Assembly: GCA_029567325.1 (NCBI GenBank)
Contig: JAKQLF010000177.1
Coordinates: forward strand, 29,981 to 93,980
DNA length: 64,000 nucleotides
Source: Bacteroidota bacterium
Lineage (GTDB): Bacteria > Bacteroidota > Bacteroidia > Chitinophagales > Saprospiraceae
Direction of reading: 5' to 3'
Below the pieces are notes generated by a model. That model saw only the letters and a program-made list of their open reading frames with translations. It searched no databases and was not told the origin of the DNA. Below are positions 38,264 to 47,504 of the stretch, one piece after another (position 1 is the first letter of the stretch; each line of letters starts with the position of its first letter). The translations under genes were made by a program, and so were the position numbers.

Positions 38264-38638
38264 TTATTTCTTAGGTCTTTTAGAACCATATTTTGATCTT
38301 GATTTCTTTCTATTGTTAACGCCCGCTGTATCCAACGCACCTCTTACAATAGTGTATCTTACTCCAGGTAGATCTTTTACCCTTCCACCTCTTACAAGGA
38401 CGATTGAGTGCTCTTGCAAATTGTGACCTTCACCAGGGATATACGCGATGATTTCCACTTGGTTTGTCAACCTTACTTTAGCAACCTTTCTCAAAGCTGA
38501 GTTTGGTTTCTTAGGAGTGGTTGTATATACTCTTGTACATACACCTCTCTTCTGTGGGCAAGATTCTAGAGCCCTTGATTTTGATTTTGCTTCTATTTGA
38601 AGTCTTCCTTTCTTTACTAACTGATTGATAGTAGGCAT
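38264..38638 (-). CDS. rpsL: Small ribosomal subunit protein uS12
   Basis: 124 residues: [54 protein letters not shown] and the decoding-centre loops with [27 protein letters not shown]. The Lys in [12 protein letters not shown] corresponds to the site of streptomycin resistance mutations and is the sensitive-type residue. Confidence 0.98.
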   Translation of the reverse strand: MPTINQLVKKGRLQIEAKSKSRALESCPQKRGVCTRVYTTTPKKPNSALRKVAKVRLTNQVEIIAYIPGEGHNLQEHSIVLVRGGRVKDLPGVRYTIVRGALDTAGVNNRKKSRSKYGSKRPKK

Positions 38639-38700
38639 TTATCTATCTTTTTATTCCTTTAATATTCAATGAATTACATACCCTTCGAAAAAAGAGATCG

Positions 38701-38731
38701 CAAAGGTAATATTATTTTTCAAATATTCAAC
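38701..38731 (-). promoter_or_regulatory. Promoter of the str operon (rpsL)
   Basis: On the minus strand GTTG (38731-38728), 19 bp, TACCTTTG (38708-38701). The start of transcription would be about 55 bp before the rpsL ATG. Confidence 0.75.
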
Positions 38732-38950
38732 TATTTATATTCATAATTAGAGCAAACTATTTGATTTTTAAGAAGATAGCTCGTGTTTTGCCTCTATTAG
38801 TTTTGTGTATTGGTTTTGTTTCAAAATTTAATGGTTGAAAATGTGAGTTTTAAACATTAAAAATTATTTAATTTTTATTTTGAATAGGCTCTGAATATGA
38901 GATAGATTAATTGTTACTACTTAATTTTTAACGATTTATTGAGAAATGTC

Positions 38951-39172
38951 AGTGATGTGAGATGTGAAATGTGAGATGTAAGATGTGAATAGTAAATGGT
39001 GAATAGTGAATGGTGAATAGTGAATAGTGAATAGTGAATAGTGAATGGTGAATAGTGAATAGTAAATGGTGTGAAATGGGAGATGTGAGATGTGAGATGT
39101 AAAATGTGAAATGTGAGATGTATGATGTGAATAGTAAATGGTGAATAATAGTAAATGGTGAATGGTGAATTC
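38951..39172. repeat. Heptamer array (about 30 units) in a gene-free spacer
   Basis: Units TGARATG and TGAATRG run in phase from 38951 to 39065, then again with slips to 39172; TGAATAG occurs many times in a row around 39000-39060. A flank AGTAAAGAAAGAGCTTGG follows at 39193-39211, close to the flank of the array at 420-461. The 724-bp spacer 38639-39362 holds otherwise only the rpsL promoter and AT-rich sequence. Confidence 0.85.
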
Positions 39173-39362
39173 GAAAATTTAAAATGGAACCACTAGTAAA
39201 GAAAGAGCTTGGCCTTTTCTACTTGGCACGAATAAATATTCAACGAACATAATTGTAATGAATAAATGGTATTGAGGGTGGTTTGTTTAAAAATTAACAA
39301 ACAGGTTGAAGAGTGGTGTGGCTTTGGAGAAAATGATTTTACTTTGCTGCAAAAAATAAGGA

Positions 39363-39815
39363 ATGACACCTATCATTACCATAAGGAAAGCAATAAGGGA
39401 AGATTTATCAGATGTTCTTGATTTGGTAAAGGAATTGGCTTTACATGTTGATCATTTGGATGCTGTGAATGCTAGTTTGGAAGATTACGAAAGTGCATTT
39501 GATGAAAATTTGATCAAAATATTGGTAGCGCACAATGAAATTGGTGATTGCATTGGAATGTGTTTTGGTTACCTCAATTTTTCTACATGGAACGGCAAGA
39601 TGTTGTATTTGGAAGACTTTGTTGTAAAGAAAGAGTATAGGCGTTTTGGAATTGGTCAGCTTTTGTTTGATGCATTTCTTGAACTAGCAAAAGAGGAAAA
39701 TTGTAAGTTGGTCAAGTGGCAGTTGTATGAGTGGAATGAAGTTGCCCTCAATTTTTATAAGAAAAATAATGCCATTATTGAAGGTGAATGGTTGAATGCA
39801 AAATTGTATGTTTAG
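39363..39815 (+). CDS. GNAT family N-acetyltransferase (diamine acetyltransferase-like)
   Basis: 150 residues covering one whole GNAT domain: ITIRKAIREDLSDVLDLVKELA, the strand LYLEDFVVKKEYRRFGIGQLLFDAFLELA with the acetyl-CoA pyrophosphate loop R-R-F-G-I-G, and VKWQLYEWNEVALNFYKKNNA. The pattern L-E-D-F-x-V-x-x-x-Y-R is typical of the spermidine/spermine acetyltransferase-like group, but the substrate is unknown. It stands 88 bp before a small membrane protein gene on the same strand. Confidence 0.88.
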   Translation: MTPIITIRKAIREDLSDVLDLVKELALHVDHLDAVNASLEDYESAFDENLIKILVAHNEIGDCIGMCFGYLNFSTWNGKMLYLEDFVVKKEYRRFGIGQLLFDAFLELAKEENCKLVKWQLYEWNEVALNFYKKNNAIIEGEWLNAKLYV

Positions 39816-39902
39816 TTTTAACCTTTGTAATTTTTAGTTTCAGGGAGCTTGTGTAGTTTAGAAACCAAATTTCACCAAGTTTGTTAAATAAAAAATGAGC
39901 AT

Positions 39903-40274
39903 ATGGACCAAGTGTTGAAACAAGTATTATCTGCGATAAAAATCCTGTTATTGCTCATCCTTTCTGTCGGTTTTCTGGGTATTGGTATGTTGCATCTGGT
40001 AGCTCTGCCAGAAATAGTTGGTTATTTTGACTATTGGGGATTGCCCTTAGCTCTGATGTATGCGGTTGGGGTGGTAGAGGTCATTGGATCCATTGCCTTA
40101 TATTATGAGCCAACAAGGTATTATGGGGGATTTGCATTATTGGCTGTAATGGTCGGAGCATTGGTCATTCATATAAAAAATGGGGAGTATAACCCTGCTA
40201 TTATTCCAGCGGCCATTGGATTGAATATTGTGCTTTTTTTGTTTATTCATCATAAACTTAGGAAAGAATCCTAG
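39903..40274 (+). CDS. Small four-helix membrane protein, DoxX-like
   Basis: 123 residues with four predicted membrane helices (about 10-32, 45-65, 75-92, 98-116). The G-x-x-K/H-L pattern of helix 1 (FLGIGMLHLVALPEIVGYF) and the charged VVEVIGSIALYYEPTR between helices 2 and 3 fit DoxX-like inner-membrane proteins. No function can be given. The following 214 bp contain an open 41-codon stretch without a start codon (see findings). Confidence 0.75.
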   Translation: MDQVLKQVLSAIKILLLLILSVGFLGIGMLHLVALPEIVGYFDYWGLPLALMYAVGVVEVIGSIALYYEPTRYYGGFALLAVMVGALVIHIKNGEYNPAIIPAAIGLNIVLFLFIHHKLRKES

Positions 40275-40488
40275 AGGTATAGAGGGTTTGCTTGTAATTT
40301 ATATTGATAAAAAGAATCACAAAGGAAACTTTTATTGACCCTTATCGTATTAATGGAGATAGCTGTAAAATCGACAATGAGGACATCATCACGATTTACA
40401 CTATTATTTTAAAAAAATAGCTGAATGAATGGTTGAAAAAATTACTTTTGCAAGCTATTTGAGACTTTACTAAATAATATATAATAGT

Positions 40489-40710
40489 ATGTACTGGACG
40501 CTTGAACTAGCACACCATTTAGAGGATGCACCGTGGCCGGCCACAAGAGATGAGTTGATAGATTATGCCATCAGATCTGGAGCTCCTATTGAGGTTATTG
40601 AAAACCTGAATGAGCTTGAGGATGAAGGAGAAATTTATGAAACGATGGAGGACATCTGGCCTGATTATCCGAGAAAAGATGATTTCCTTTTCAATGAGGA
40701 TGAATATTAA
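40489..40710 (+). CDS. DUF2795 family protein
   Basis: 73 residues, MYWTLELAHHLEDAPWPATRDELIDYAIRSGAP with a strongly acidic C-terminal half (DEGEIYETMEDIWPDYP). The text is nearly invariant among Bacteroidota members I know, which suggests an essential or structural role, but the function is unknown. A terminator follows and cmk starts 90 bp downstream. Confidence 0.9.
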   Translation: MYWTLELAHHLEDAPWPATRDELIDYAIRSGAPIEVIENLNELEDEGEIYETMEDIWPDYPRKDDFLFNEDEY

Positions 40711-40744
40711 TTTATTCGTCCTATATTGATCATGTAAAAAAGGT

Positions 40745-40781
40745 AAAGGCCTCGACCATTTTTTGATCGGGGCTTTATTTT
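40745..40781 (+). terminator. Terminator after the DUF2795 gene
   Basis: AAAGGCCTCGA (40745-40755) pairs with TCGGGGCTTT (40767-40776) with one bulged G, followed by ATTTTT. Confidence 0.82.
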
Positions 40782-40800
40782 TAGCTTTAAAACATTTTCT

Positions 40801-41460
40801 ATGATTGTAGCCATTGACGGATATTCATCAAGTGGCAAATCTACGCTTGCCAAAGATTTAGCCAGAAATCTGGGATTTATTTACGTTGACACCGGGGCCA
40901 TGTACCGTGCAATTGCTTTGTATTTTCTTACTAATGAGATTGATTTGAGTGATGAAATATTGGTGCAAGATTCTCTGAACAATATCACCGTGAGTTTTGA
41001 AAACAAGGATGGTGAAAATTGTGTCACCCTAAATGGTCAAGATGTTTCTAAAGAAATCAGAACGCTAGAGGTAAGTCAAATTGTGAGCGAGGTGGCTGCC
41101 ATTCCTGCTGTACGGAAAAAGTTGGTTGCCATACAACAAGGTTTGGCCACCAAAAGTCTGGTGATGGATGGCAGAGATATCGGTACAGTTGTATTTCCTA
41201 ATGCAGAATACAAATTTTTTATCATTGCTGATGTTGGTGAAAGAAGTAGGAGAAGATACGTAGAACTCATCTCCAAAGGTCAAGAGGTGAGTTATGCAGA
41301 GGTTGAGGAAAACCTTAAACATAGGGATCATATTGACACTACAAGGGCAATGTCACCATTGCGTCAGGCAGAAGATGCAGTTTGTATTGATACTACTAAA
41401 GTTACTCGAGAGGAGCAATTGGAAATAGCGATCAAAGCTATCGAGCGCAAACAGATTTAA
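40801..41460 (+). CDS. cmk: Cytidylate kinase
   Basis: 219 residues. P-loop GYSSSGKSTLAKDLA (7-21), substrate segment YVDTGAMYRAIAL, the NMP-binding insert with VSEVAAIPAVRKKLVAIQ, DGRDIGTVVFPNA and the lid RRRYVEL; REEQL ends the fold. Phosphorylates CMP and dCMP with ATP in the cytoplasm. Convergent with the large secreted protein gene, 29 bp apart. Confidence 0.96.
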   Translation: MIVAIDGYSSSGKSTLAKDLARNLGFIYVDTGAMYRAIALYFLTNEIDLSDEILVQDSLNNITVSFENKDGENCVTLNGQDVSKEIRTLEVSQIVSEVAAIPAVRKKLVAIQQGLATKSLVMDGRDIGTVVFPNAEYKFFIIADVGERSRRRYVELISKGQEVSYAEVEENLKHRDHIDTTRAMSPLRQAEDAVCIDTTKVTREEQLEIAIKAIERKQI

Positions 41461-41489
41461 TTTTATTAGCTAATCTACTACTCATCTTT

Positions 41490-44219
41490 TCAATCAACCA
41501 CCAAAATATCCCCCGATTTTCTCACAATGTTACCGTCTCCATCTTCCAAATCCTGCACAAAAACATAGACGCCACTCATGGTTTCATTGTTGCCAAATGC
41601 CATTCCATCCCAAGTTGGTGATAGTTTGTTGATGTATATTTGATTGCCCCACCTGTCAAATATCGATAAGCTAATGAATTTTTGATTTGGCTCCAAACCA
41701 GCAGTCCAAAGACCATTTTGTGAACTCTCTTTTCTAAGCACATTTGGGAAAATTAAAGCTTTCTTTTCACGATGGGCGATGTACATTTCTTGTTCTACCA
41801 AACAACCGATGTCGTCTCGGAAAGTCAATTTATACAATCCCTGATTTTCTGGATTTATAGTCAATCTTCCATTCATTTGGGTTATCAAGCCCAAATCTGG
41901 TGCAATTGAAACGTCAGATATTCTGTCGTAGTCGCCAGTCAAAATCACATCATAGGAAAGATCATCCTCTGTTTCTATGGTATCTTCCAAATCTATAAAC
42001 CACTGTGGCCGTTCTGTAACTAATATAATAGCTGAACCTGAACAATCCATTTCATCCAAAACTTTTACTGTGTAGCTCCCAGCTCCAACCGTGATGGTTT
42101 GTGTTGTTTGACCCGTATTCCACTCAAAACTATCACCTAGTGTCACACTTAGGTCCGTTCTCGCCCCAAAGCAGATGATCGTATCTCCGAATACCTCTGG
42201 CTCTATTTCTGGCAACGCTACAATTTCATAATTGATCAAGGTGTCACATCCCTGGGCTGTTTCTTTTGGTTTTAGCTCAGTGTAAACATCCCCAGCAATG
42301 TAATTCTTACCATCGGCAGCTAAGTAACTTTCTCCAAAACAAATAGGCACTGTAGTATTTTTTTCTATAGTTCCTCCGATTGTTAATCTTACATAGATAA
42401 ATGTATCACAAGCGTTTTCTACCTCTATTTCTACTCCAAAGAATCCCCGTGCCGGATACACTTCCCCATTAATGATAATGGTATCTATGTTGCACGTTGT
42501 CATTTCTCGAACACCACCACCAATGTATGCTTTTGCTAAGTAGATTGTGTCTATAATTTCACAGCCTTCCACAGTTGTGAATTTCCCGATGTATCTGCCC
42601 GTACCACTGATAGTCCTGGATCTTCCTGCAAAGCCATCGTCCCAAACGAAGGTACCAGGTATAGTGATTCTAGGTTCCAAGGTCAAAAAGTCTGTATCGC
42701 AAATGCTCGTATCCGAGCCAAATAAAGCTTGTTTTTCTTGGTTTTTGAATTGCAATGTTGCGGTGTCCGCGCTACACTCATTCCTTATAATGTAGTCATA
42801 TTTTTTTGCAAAGTCCAATTTACTGTCATACGAATTGTAGTAAACGGTGTTTGGTTGCCACTCTCCTCCGCCAATGCCACTTACCAATGTTGTCATATTG
42901 CTGGCCATAAAGTCGCCACAAGTAAATATTGTCGTATCTCTGCCTGCGTAAGCGTCAGCTTTGATGTCAACTATAAATCTTGCTTGTGGGCTAGATTTGA
43001 CTCGATTGTAACCTATGAGATTTATGATTCTTTGCCCTGGACTTGCATTGGTTTGAGCATGAACATATTTGATGGATTTTAATGCCGCAGAAATAAGGTT
43101 TACCGTATTGGTTTTTACCTTTGGAGTCAATACGTAGGTACTGTCGTCTCGTTGGGTCCATAACAGATCTTGCGTGCCTCCATTGATCAGAGTCTCTCGA
43201 CCAATGTCTCTGATGCCTTGGATTTGCAAAATAACGCTATCCAATTCCTCTTGGGAATGCAAGTATAAATCTTCATCCGTTATATTCATCGAGGTGTCTC
43301 CACATATTATGCCTGTTCTCGTAAAGTCATATGGAAACAATCCACTGGAATTGTCATAATCCAAGTCTAACATGAAGTCACAATTGGGGTCTGACGCCCG
43401 AAATTCATATGGCGAAGACGCCCAAATACCCCCATATTGTTTGGCTCCAGTAAAGAAGTGGTCTTTAATACGCTCGCATTGCCCAGTCTGCATGTTTATT
43501 CTATAAGCAATGAGACTATCAGATCGGTAATTGGTGTTTGGATCATAATCTGTTGGCTCATAAAATCTCCGTTCTGTGCCAAAGCCATAGGTAATTATAG
43601 AATCGCAGGAATAAGAAACGGTGGCAAAACTCCTGATTTGCGCATCCAACATGATGTTTCTTTTGAATACAAAGTTTTCATCGTAGATAGGCACCACATT
43701 TGATAAAATATTCAAGACATAATATTCATTTCCCAATGCTGTTACATCATAAGCAGAAACAGAATTGGAACCATGCTCCAATAATAGCTCATAACTTGGG
43801 TCATATATGCCTCCCAGCCTGATTAAGTCATTGTTGGTATTTAAACTTGCTACCATATAAATTCTGCCTTTATAATCCGCATAATTTGAGGTACGAACTC
43901 CACTTCTAAATAATTTCATATCATTTAGTACTTCGATCTGACAATTCTGAATATCTAGTAGTTTAATTTCCTGATAGATGATGTCGTCTTTGGTATAAGC
44001 GCCGCCAGCATTAAAATTGATGAGACCTACACTTGGGTGATAAAAGTTGTTTAACTCCCTTGTAAAGCAACGATATTCTTTGAATCCAGTAGCTTCGTCA
44101 AAAGTTAAGGAAATAAGTCCATTCTCAACAAACGTACTTATATTTATATTTTGGGTAGATGCATCAAAAGAAAAAGAAAGAATACTCAGCCCGATATAAA
44201 TTATTGATTTTACTTTCAT
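41490..44219 (-). CDS. Large secreted protein with T9SS type B (gliding-motility-associated) C-terminal sorting domain
   Basis: 909 residues. Signal peptide MKVKSIIYIGLSILSFSFDAS. The first 420 residues are beta-rich without a named domain; then follow repeated Cys-containing immunoglobulin-like modules (for example CDTLINYEIVALPEI, GDSFEWNTGQTTQTITVGAGSYTVKV). The last 85 residues are the type B sorting domain: SLSIFDRWGNQIYINKLSPTWDGM and SGVYVFVQD. It should be exported by Sec, then by the T9SS, and anchored or released at the surface. It lies 60 bp after the dockerin-like gene, with a hairpin between. Confidence 0.85.
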   Translation of the reverse strand: MKVKSIIYIGLSILSFSFDASTQNINISTFVENGLISLTFDEATGFKEYRCFTRELNNFYHPSVGLINFNAGGAYTKDDIIYQEIKLLDIQNCQIEVLNDMKLFRSGVRTSNYADYKGRIYMVASLNTNNDLIRLGGIYDPSYELLLEHGSNSVSAYDVTALGNEYYVLNILSNVVPIYDENFVFKRNIMLDAQIRSFATVSYSCDSIITYGFGTERRFYEPTDYDPNTNYRSDSLIAYRINMQTGQCERIKDHFFTGAKQYGGIWASSPYEFRASDPNCDFMLDLDYDNSSGLFPYDFTRTGIICGDTSMNITDEDLYLHSQEELDSVILQIQGIRDIGRETLINGGTQDLLWTQRDDSTYVLTPKVKTNTVNLISAALKSIKYVHAQTNASPGQRIINLIGYNRVKSSPQARFIVDIKADAYAGRDTTIFTCGDFMASNMTTLVSGIGGGEWQPNTVYYNSYDSKLDFAKKYDYIIRNECSADTATLQFKNQEKQALFGSDTSICDTDFLTLEPRITIPGTFVWDDGFAGRSRTISGTGRYIGKFTTVEGCEIIDTIYLAKAYIGGGVREMTTCNIDTIIINGEVYPARGFFGVEIEVENACDTFIYVRLTIGGTIEKNTTVPICFGESYLAADGKNYIAGDVYTELKPKETAQGCDTLINYEIVALPEIEPEVFGDTIICFGARTDLSVTLGDSFEWNTGQTTQTITVGAGSYTVKVLDEMDCSGSAIILVTERPQWFIDLEDTIETEDDLSYDVILTGDYDRISDVSIAPDLGLITQMNGRLTINPENQGLYKLTFRDDIGCLVEQEMYIAHREKKALIFPNVLRKESSQNGLWTAGLEPNQKFISLSIFDRWGNQIYINKLSPTWDGMAFGNNETMSGVYVFVQDLEDGDGNIVRKSGDILVVD

Positions 44220-44234
44220 AACTTATTTTGTAAG

Positions 44235-44269
44235 ATAGCAGGCATTCAACAACATTGAATGCCTGCTAT
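44235..44269 (-). terminator. Strong hairpin between the two secreted protein genes
   Basis: ATAGCAGGCATTCA (44235-44248) pairs perfectly with TGAATGCCTGCTAT (44256-44269), loop of 7. T content after the stem on the minus strand is low, so it may be an attenuator or an mRNA-stabilising hairpin instead of a full terminator. Confidence 0.65.
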
Positions 44270-44279
44270 ACTTTTAATT

Positions 44280-45632
44280 TTAATCAATAAATTTTTCTAA
44301 AACAATAGCATCTCCTTGATTGATGCTGAGTATTTTAAGGCCATAATTAGCATCGAAATCATCTAAAAATAGAGAATTAATGCCTCTTACCATTAGGAAA
44401 GTTTTTTGATAGATGACTTTTCCTGACATGTCAAAAACTTGCAGGATGCTTGGCTTAGTTGAGGGAGCAGAAACCTTAACTTCTCTATTCCCCAACATAT
44501 TAATGCTCTCAATAGATAGACTCGAAGGCTCAATGCTTATTGCCTTAATAATAGTAAAACCATTGATCTCTATTGCGGTAACATTTGCGGCGACAACTGG
44601 TCTTGTATCTGAAATCTCAACGTTCTTAAAAAATTGACTATTGTTTGTTTTTGCCTTGAATTGAATTTTTAAAGATTTGGTGCCCGCCTTCATGATTTCT
44701 TCTTCGTCCTTGGCATAGGACAAAATAGAAAGTAAGTTGTTTGAAGTGTTAAAATACCACTGAATATCTTTCAAATCATTTGACAAAACAGAAATAATTT
44801 CGTAATCTGAAGCTTGAACAACTAAATGGCATTCGTAGGCATACAAATCCTCATTATAACTAAGTTCTAATTCCAAATTAACAAGGTCATTTTTTCTAAT
44901 AGTGTTGAACTCTGAGTTTATAATATTTTCTCTAGTATTTGTAGAAATATTTGGATTTTTAAGGTATCCAGCGCCTATGCATAAATAACCGTTAGAGCCA
45001 TTTATGTCGCCAGTTTTTGTTGCCTTAAACACAATTTTGTTTAAGTCGTTTAGAATAGGAGTTGTAGTTCCATAATTATCCCCAAAGTACCCTGCAAAAT
45101 TCAACAAACTTACGTCGGACCATGGATCAGACAGTGTTGGTGTAGCGGCACCTAAGGGTACCCAAGACCATTTGGTTCTGCTTACTGAACTTGTAATGCC
45201 TAAAACCAAATCCTCAATTTCATCCAAGTCGTCATTATCAACGACCTCATCATTTGTGGCATCTGCTGAAAGAAATTCCCAACCTGAAGTAAATGGTGTT
45301 GTAGTATTGATGTGCTTTTGGATTAATAATAGATCGATGGTATTTACGCCGTTTATGTAGGTACTATTTGAAAAATCTGGTGTATTTTCAATATAATTAG
45401 TTGCATTTGGATATAAGCCTCCTGGATCATTCAGGGCAATATTGGAACCACTATAAGTATATTCACCACAAACATTGTTAGCCGAATACAATGTATTTGG
45501 TTCCGAATTAGGATTAGCAAATACATAATGATACATGCCCATTCCATCAATACCTACATCAAAATTTTCTCGGTACTTTAACTTAATTTGTGCACCCTGT
45601 AAGATAATTTGTGCATTTGCAACATTATTCAT
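44280..45632 (-). CDS. Secreted protein with dockerin-like segment and T9SS type A-like C terminus; signal peptide start interrupted by a G tract
   Basis: 450 residues from the first in-frame ATG. Residues 95-160 read like a dockerin (VNTIDLLLIQKHI, then SADATNDEVVDNDDLDEIEDLVLGI with acidic Ca-type loops). The last 80 residues (QVFDMSGKVIYQKTF ... LSINQGDAIVLEKF) fit a type A sorting domain. The reading frame continues upstream of the ATG as LILLCFLMNNVANAQ, the core and cleavage site of a signal peptide. The natural beginning, MKKLYFISI from the ATG at 45691, is cut off by one base because the G tract at 45663-45654 has ten bases; eight or eleven would join both parts. As assembled, the product has no full signal peptide. 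Confidence 0.8.
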   Translation of the reverse strand: MNNVANAQIILQGAQIKLKYRENFDVGIDGMGMYHYVFANPNSEPNTLYSANNVCGEYTYSGSNIALNDPGGLYPNATNYIENTPDFSNSTYINGVNTIDLLLIQKHINTTTPFTSGWEFLSADATNDEVVDNDDLDEIEDLVLGITSSVSRTKWSWVPLGAATPTLSDPWSDVSLLNFAGYFGDNYGTTTPILNDLNKIVFKATKTGDINGSNGYLCIGAGYLKNPNISTNTRENIINSEFNTIRKNDLVNLELELSYNEDLYAYECHLVVQASDYEIISVLSNDLKDIQWYFNTSNNLLSILSYAKDEEEIMKAGTKSLKIQFKAKTNNSQFFKNVEISDTRPVVAANVTAIEINGFTIIKAISIEPSSLSIESINMLGNREVKVSAPSTKPSILQVFDMSGKVIYQKTFLMVRGINSLFLDDFDANYGLKILSINQGDAIVLEKFID

Positions 45633-45653
45633 GAGGAAGCATAATAATATTAG

Positions 45654-45663
45654 CCCCCCCCCC
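45654..45663. repeat. Homopolymer C10 (G10 on the coding strand) in a signal-peptide region
   Basis: Ten consecutive C on the plus strand in an AT-rich surrounding, inside the 5' end of a minus-strand secreted protein gene. It decides whether the ATG at 45691 is in frame with the downstream gene. The upstream 45692-46214 stretch holds no gene; it has two loosely similar TAATTA-type 20-mers (around 45876 and 46040). Confidence 0.9.
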
Positions 45664-46214
45664 TTATCGATATGAAATAAAGTTTCTTCATGATAATAAA
45701 ATTTTTTGGTTATTCAAAAATACTTTTCAATTTGAGTTAGTAATCATTTAAAACTTTTGAATCCAAATTTCACAATTAATCGAGGCCATGGGGTGAATTT
45801 TGGCAGATCTTACAAATTATCTGCAAATAACTTTAAAGTTCTGACCTGGTTGCAGCTAGGTTTTTTGAAAGCAATGTATTAATTACTAAACTTTTTCAAA
45901 TATATATTAAAAAACTTTAGTTGTCAAGTTCGGAAAATAGTAGGTACTAAAATAGTTATACACTGGTTTGTTTTAATCAACCACAAAAATATTGCCCGGA
46001 TCCATATGAAATCCTACATGAAAAATTCAAAAAGAGCAGTGTACTAATTATTAAATTGGTCGTTGAAATTTTGTCATTATTTGTGGAACCTTGGCCAAAA
46101 ACCCCACCAAAATCATTCTAGTTTCATTTTGAAATGCACCCATTCAAAACAATAAGAACAACATCTGTATTCCAATCACACAAAATAAACTCCCATTAAA
46201 CCATCACTCAAAAA

Positions 46215-47477
46215 TCAATCCTGAGCGGATTGTTCTTTTTCACCGTGCAATTTGAGCACCCTCACCGTCTCAATTTTGGTGTCACTAACGGCCTCCAGTA
46301 TGTATTTATAATTGCCTATGACGATTTCCGCACCTTGCGTGGGAATATTTTGCTCTGACAAAATGATGTAGCCAGACAAGGTTTGATAATCCCCTTCTGG
46401 GATTTCCAAATCGTACTTATCATTGAGGTAGTCGATCTCCAATCGTCCTGCCAACAAGTATTCGTCATCACTGATTTTTTCATCGGTGAGTCCTTCCTCG
46501 TCATGCTCATCTTCTATTTCCCCAAAGATTTCTTCTAGGATGTCCTCTAATGTTATGAGTCCAGTAATTCCCCCAAATTCGTCAACAACTATAGAAATAT
46601 AGGTGCGCTCTAAAATGAATTTGCGCATCAACTCATGTAAGCCCATGGCATCAGGAATGAAACTGATGGGCATCAATAACTTATCAAATTTTTTGGGATT
46701 GCTCAATAATTGTTGATGGTGAACGTAACCTATGACATTTTCGATGTCGCCGTCAATGACAATGACTCTTGATATTTTATGTTCTTTAAACAAGGCAATC
46801 ATTTCCTCCACACTATCGCTTTTGTCGATGTAGATGATTTCATTTCTTGGTATCAGACAATCCCTCACTTTTAGAGAACCAAGGTTGAGGGCGTTTGTAA
46901 GGATTTCTTTGTCTATGTCCTGTTCTTCGTGAACACTTTCGTTGATGTAATCTTCCAAATCGATTTTGGAAAGCACCGTCTCTACTGTTTCATCCTTTGC
47001 GTTGAAGAGATATTTGAGGACGAAATTTGACAAAGCTGTCATAAACCAAGTTGGCAAGAATAAAATAAACATGAAAAATTTCAAAACCGGCGCGAGTTTG
47101 AATAGGAGTTCATTGGAGAAAAGCCTGAACAAAGTTTTGGGAAGAAATTCTCCAAATATCAAAACCACGATGGTGATGACGACTGTGACTGAAAGAATGA
47201 TGGATATACTTCCTTGAGGTAAAAAGGTTGCGAATAAGGGCTCTATCAACTGGGTGGCAAAAATGGTGAGTAAAACCAAAACGATGTTGTTGCCTACGAG
47301 CATGGCGCTCATGAACTTTTTTGGTTTTTCGTAAAACTCCGCCAATAACTTTCCTCTTTTATTCCCTTTATTTTTGAGAACTTCGATGCCCAACTTATTG
47401 GCAGAAACGAAAGCTATTTCTGATCCGGAAAATAAAGCGGAGAGTAAGAGCAAAACAATGATGATGAAAACAAGCAT
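46215..47477 (-). CDS. CNNM/CorC-HlyC family membrane protein
   Basis: 420 residues: N-terminal DUF21/CNNM domain with four hydrophobic segments (LVFIIIVLLLLSALFSGSE, SIILSVTVVITIVVLIF, LKFFMFILFLPTWF), a CBS pair (VRDCLIPRNEIIYIDKSDS to TYISIVVDEFGGITGLITLEDILEEIFGEI) and a C-terminal CorC_HlyC domain (EYLLAGRLEIDYLND). The group includes Mg2+/Co2+ export proteins, so-called haemolysins and, in Flavobacterium, GldE; there is no gldD or ssb next to it, so I do not call it gldE. Confidence 0.9.
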   Translation of the reverse strand: MLVFIIIVLLLLSALFSGSEIAFVSANKLGIEVLKNKGNKRGKLLAEFYEKPKKFMSAMLVGNNIVLVLLTIFATQLIEPLFATFLPQGSISIILSVTVVITIVVLIFGEFLPKTLFRLFSNELLFKLAPVLKFFMFILFLPTWFMTALSNFVLKYLFNAKDETVETVLSKIDLEDYINESVHEEQDIDKEILTNALNLGSLKVRDCLIPRNEIIYIDKSDSVEEMIALFKEHKISRVIVIDGDIENVIGYVHHQQLLSNPKKFDKLLMPISFIPDAMGLHELMRKFILERTYISIVVDEFGGITGLITLEDILEEIFGEIEDEHDEEGLTDEKISDDEYLLAGRLEIDYLNDKYDLEIPEGDYQTLSGYIILSEQNIPTQGAEIVIGNYKYILEAVSDTKIETVRVLKLHGEKEQSAQD

Positions 47478-47504
47478 ATTTTATGAGTCGTATAAGGTGC
47501 AAAG

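Noticed and set aside
38951..39172. CRISPR-like array
   Set aside because: Units are 7 bp with no spacers, and no cas genes are near.
46215..47477. Calling the CNNM/CorC protein GldE
   Set aside because: Same family, but no gldD or ssb neighbour, so a gliding role is not supported.
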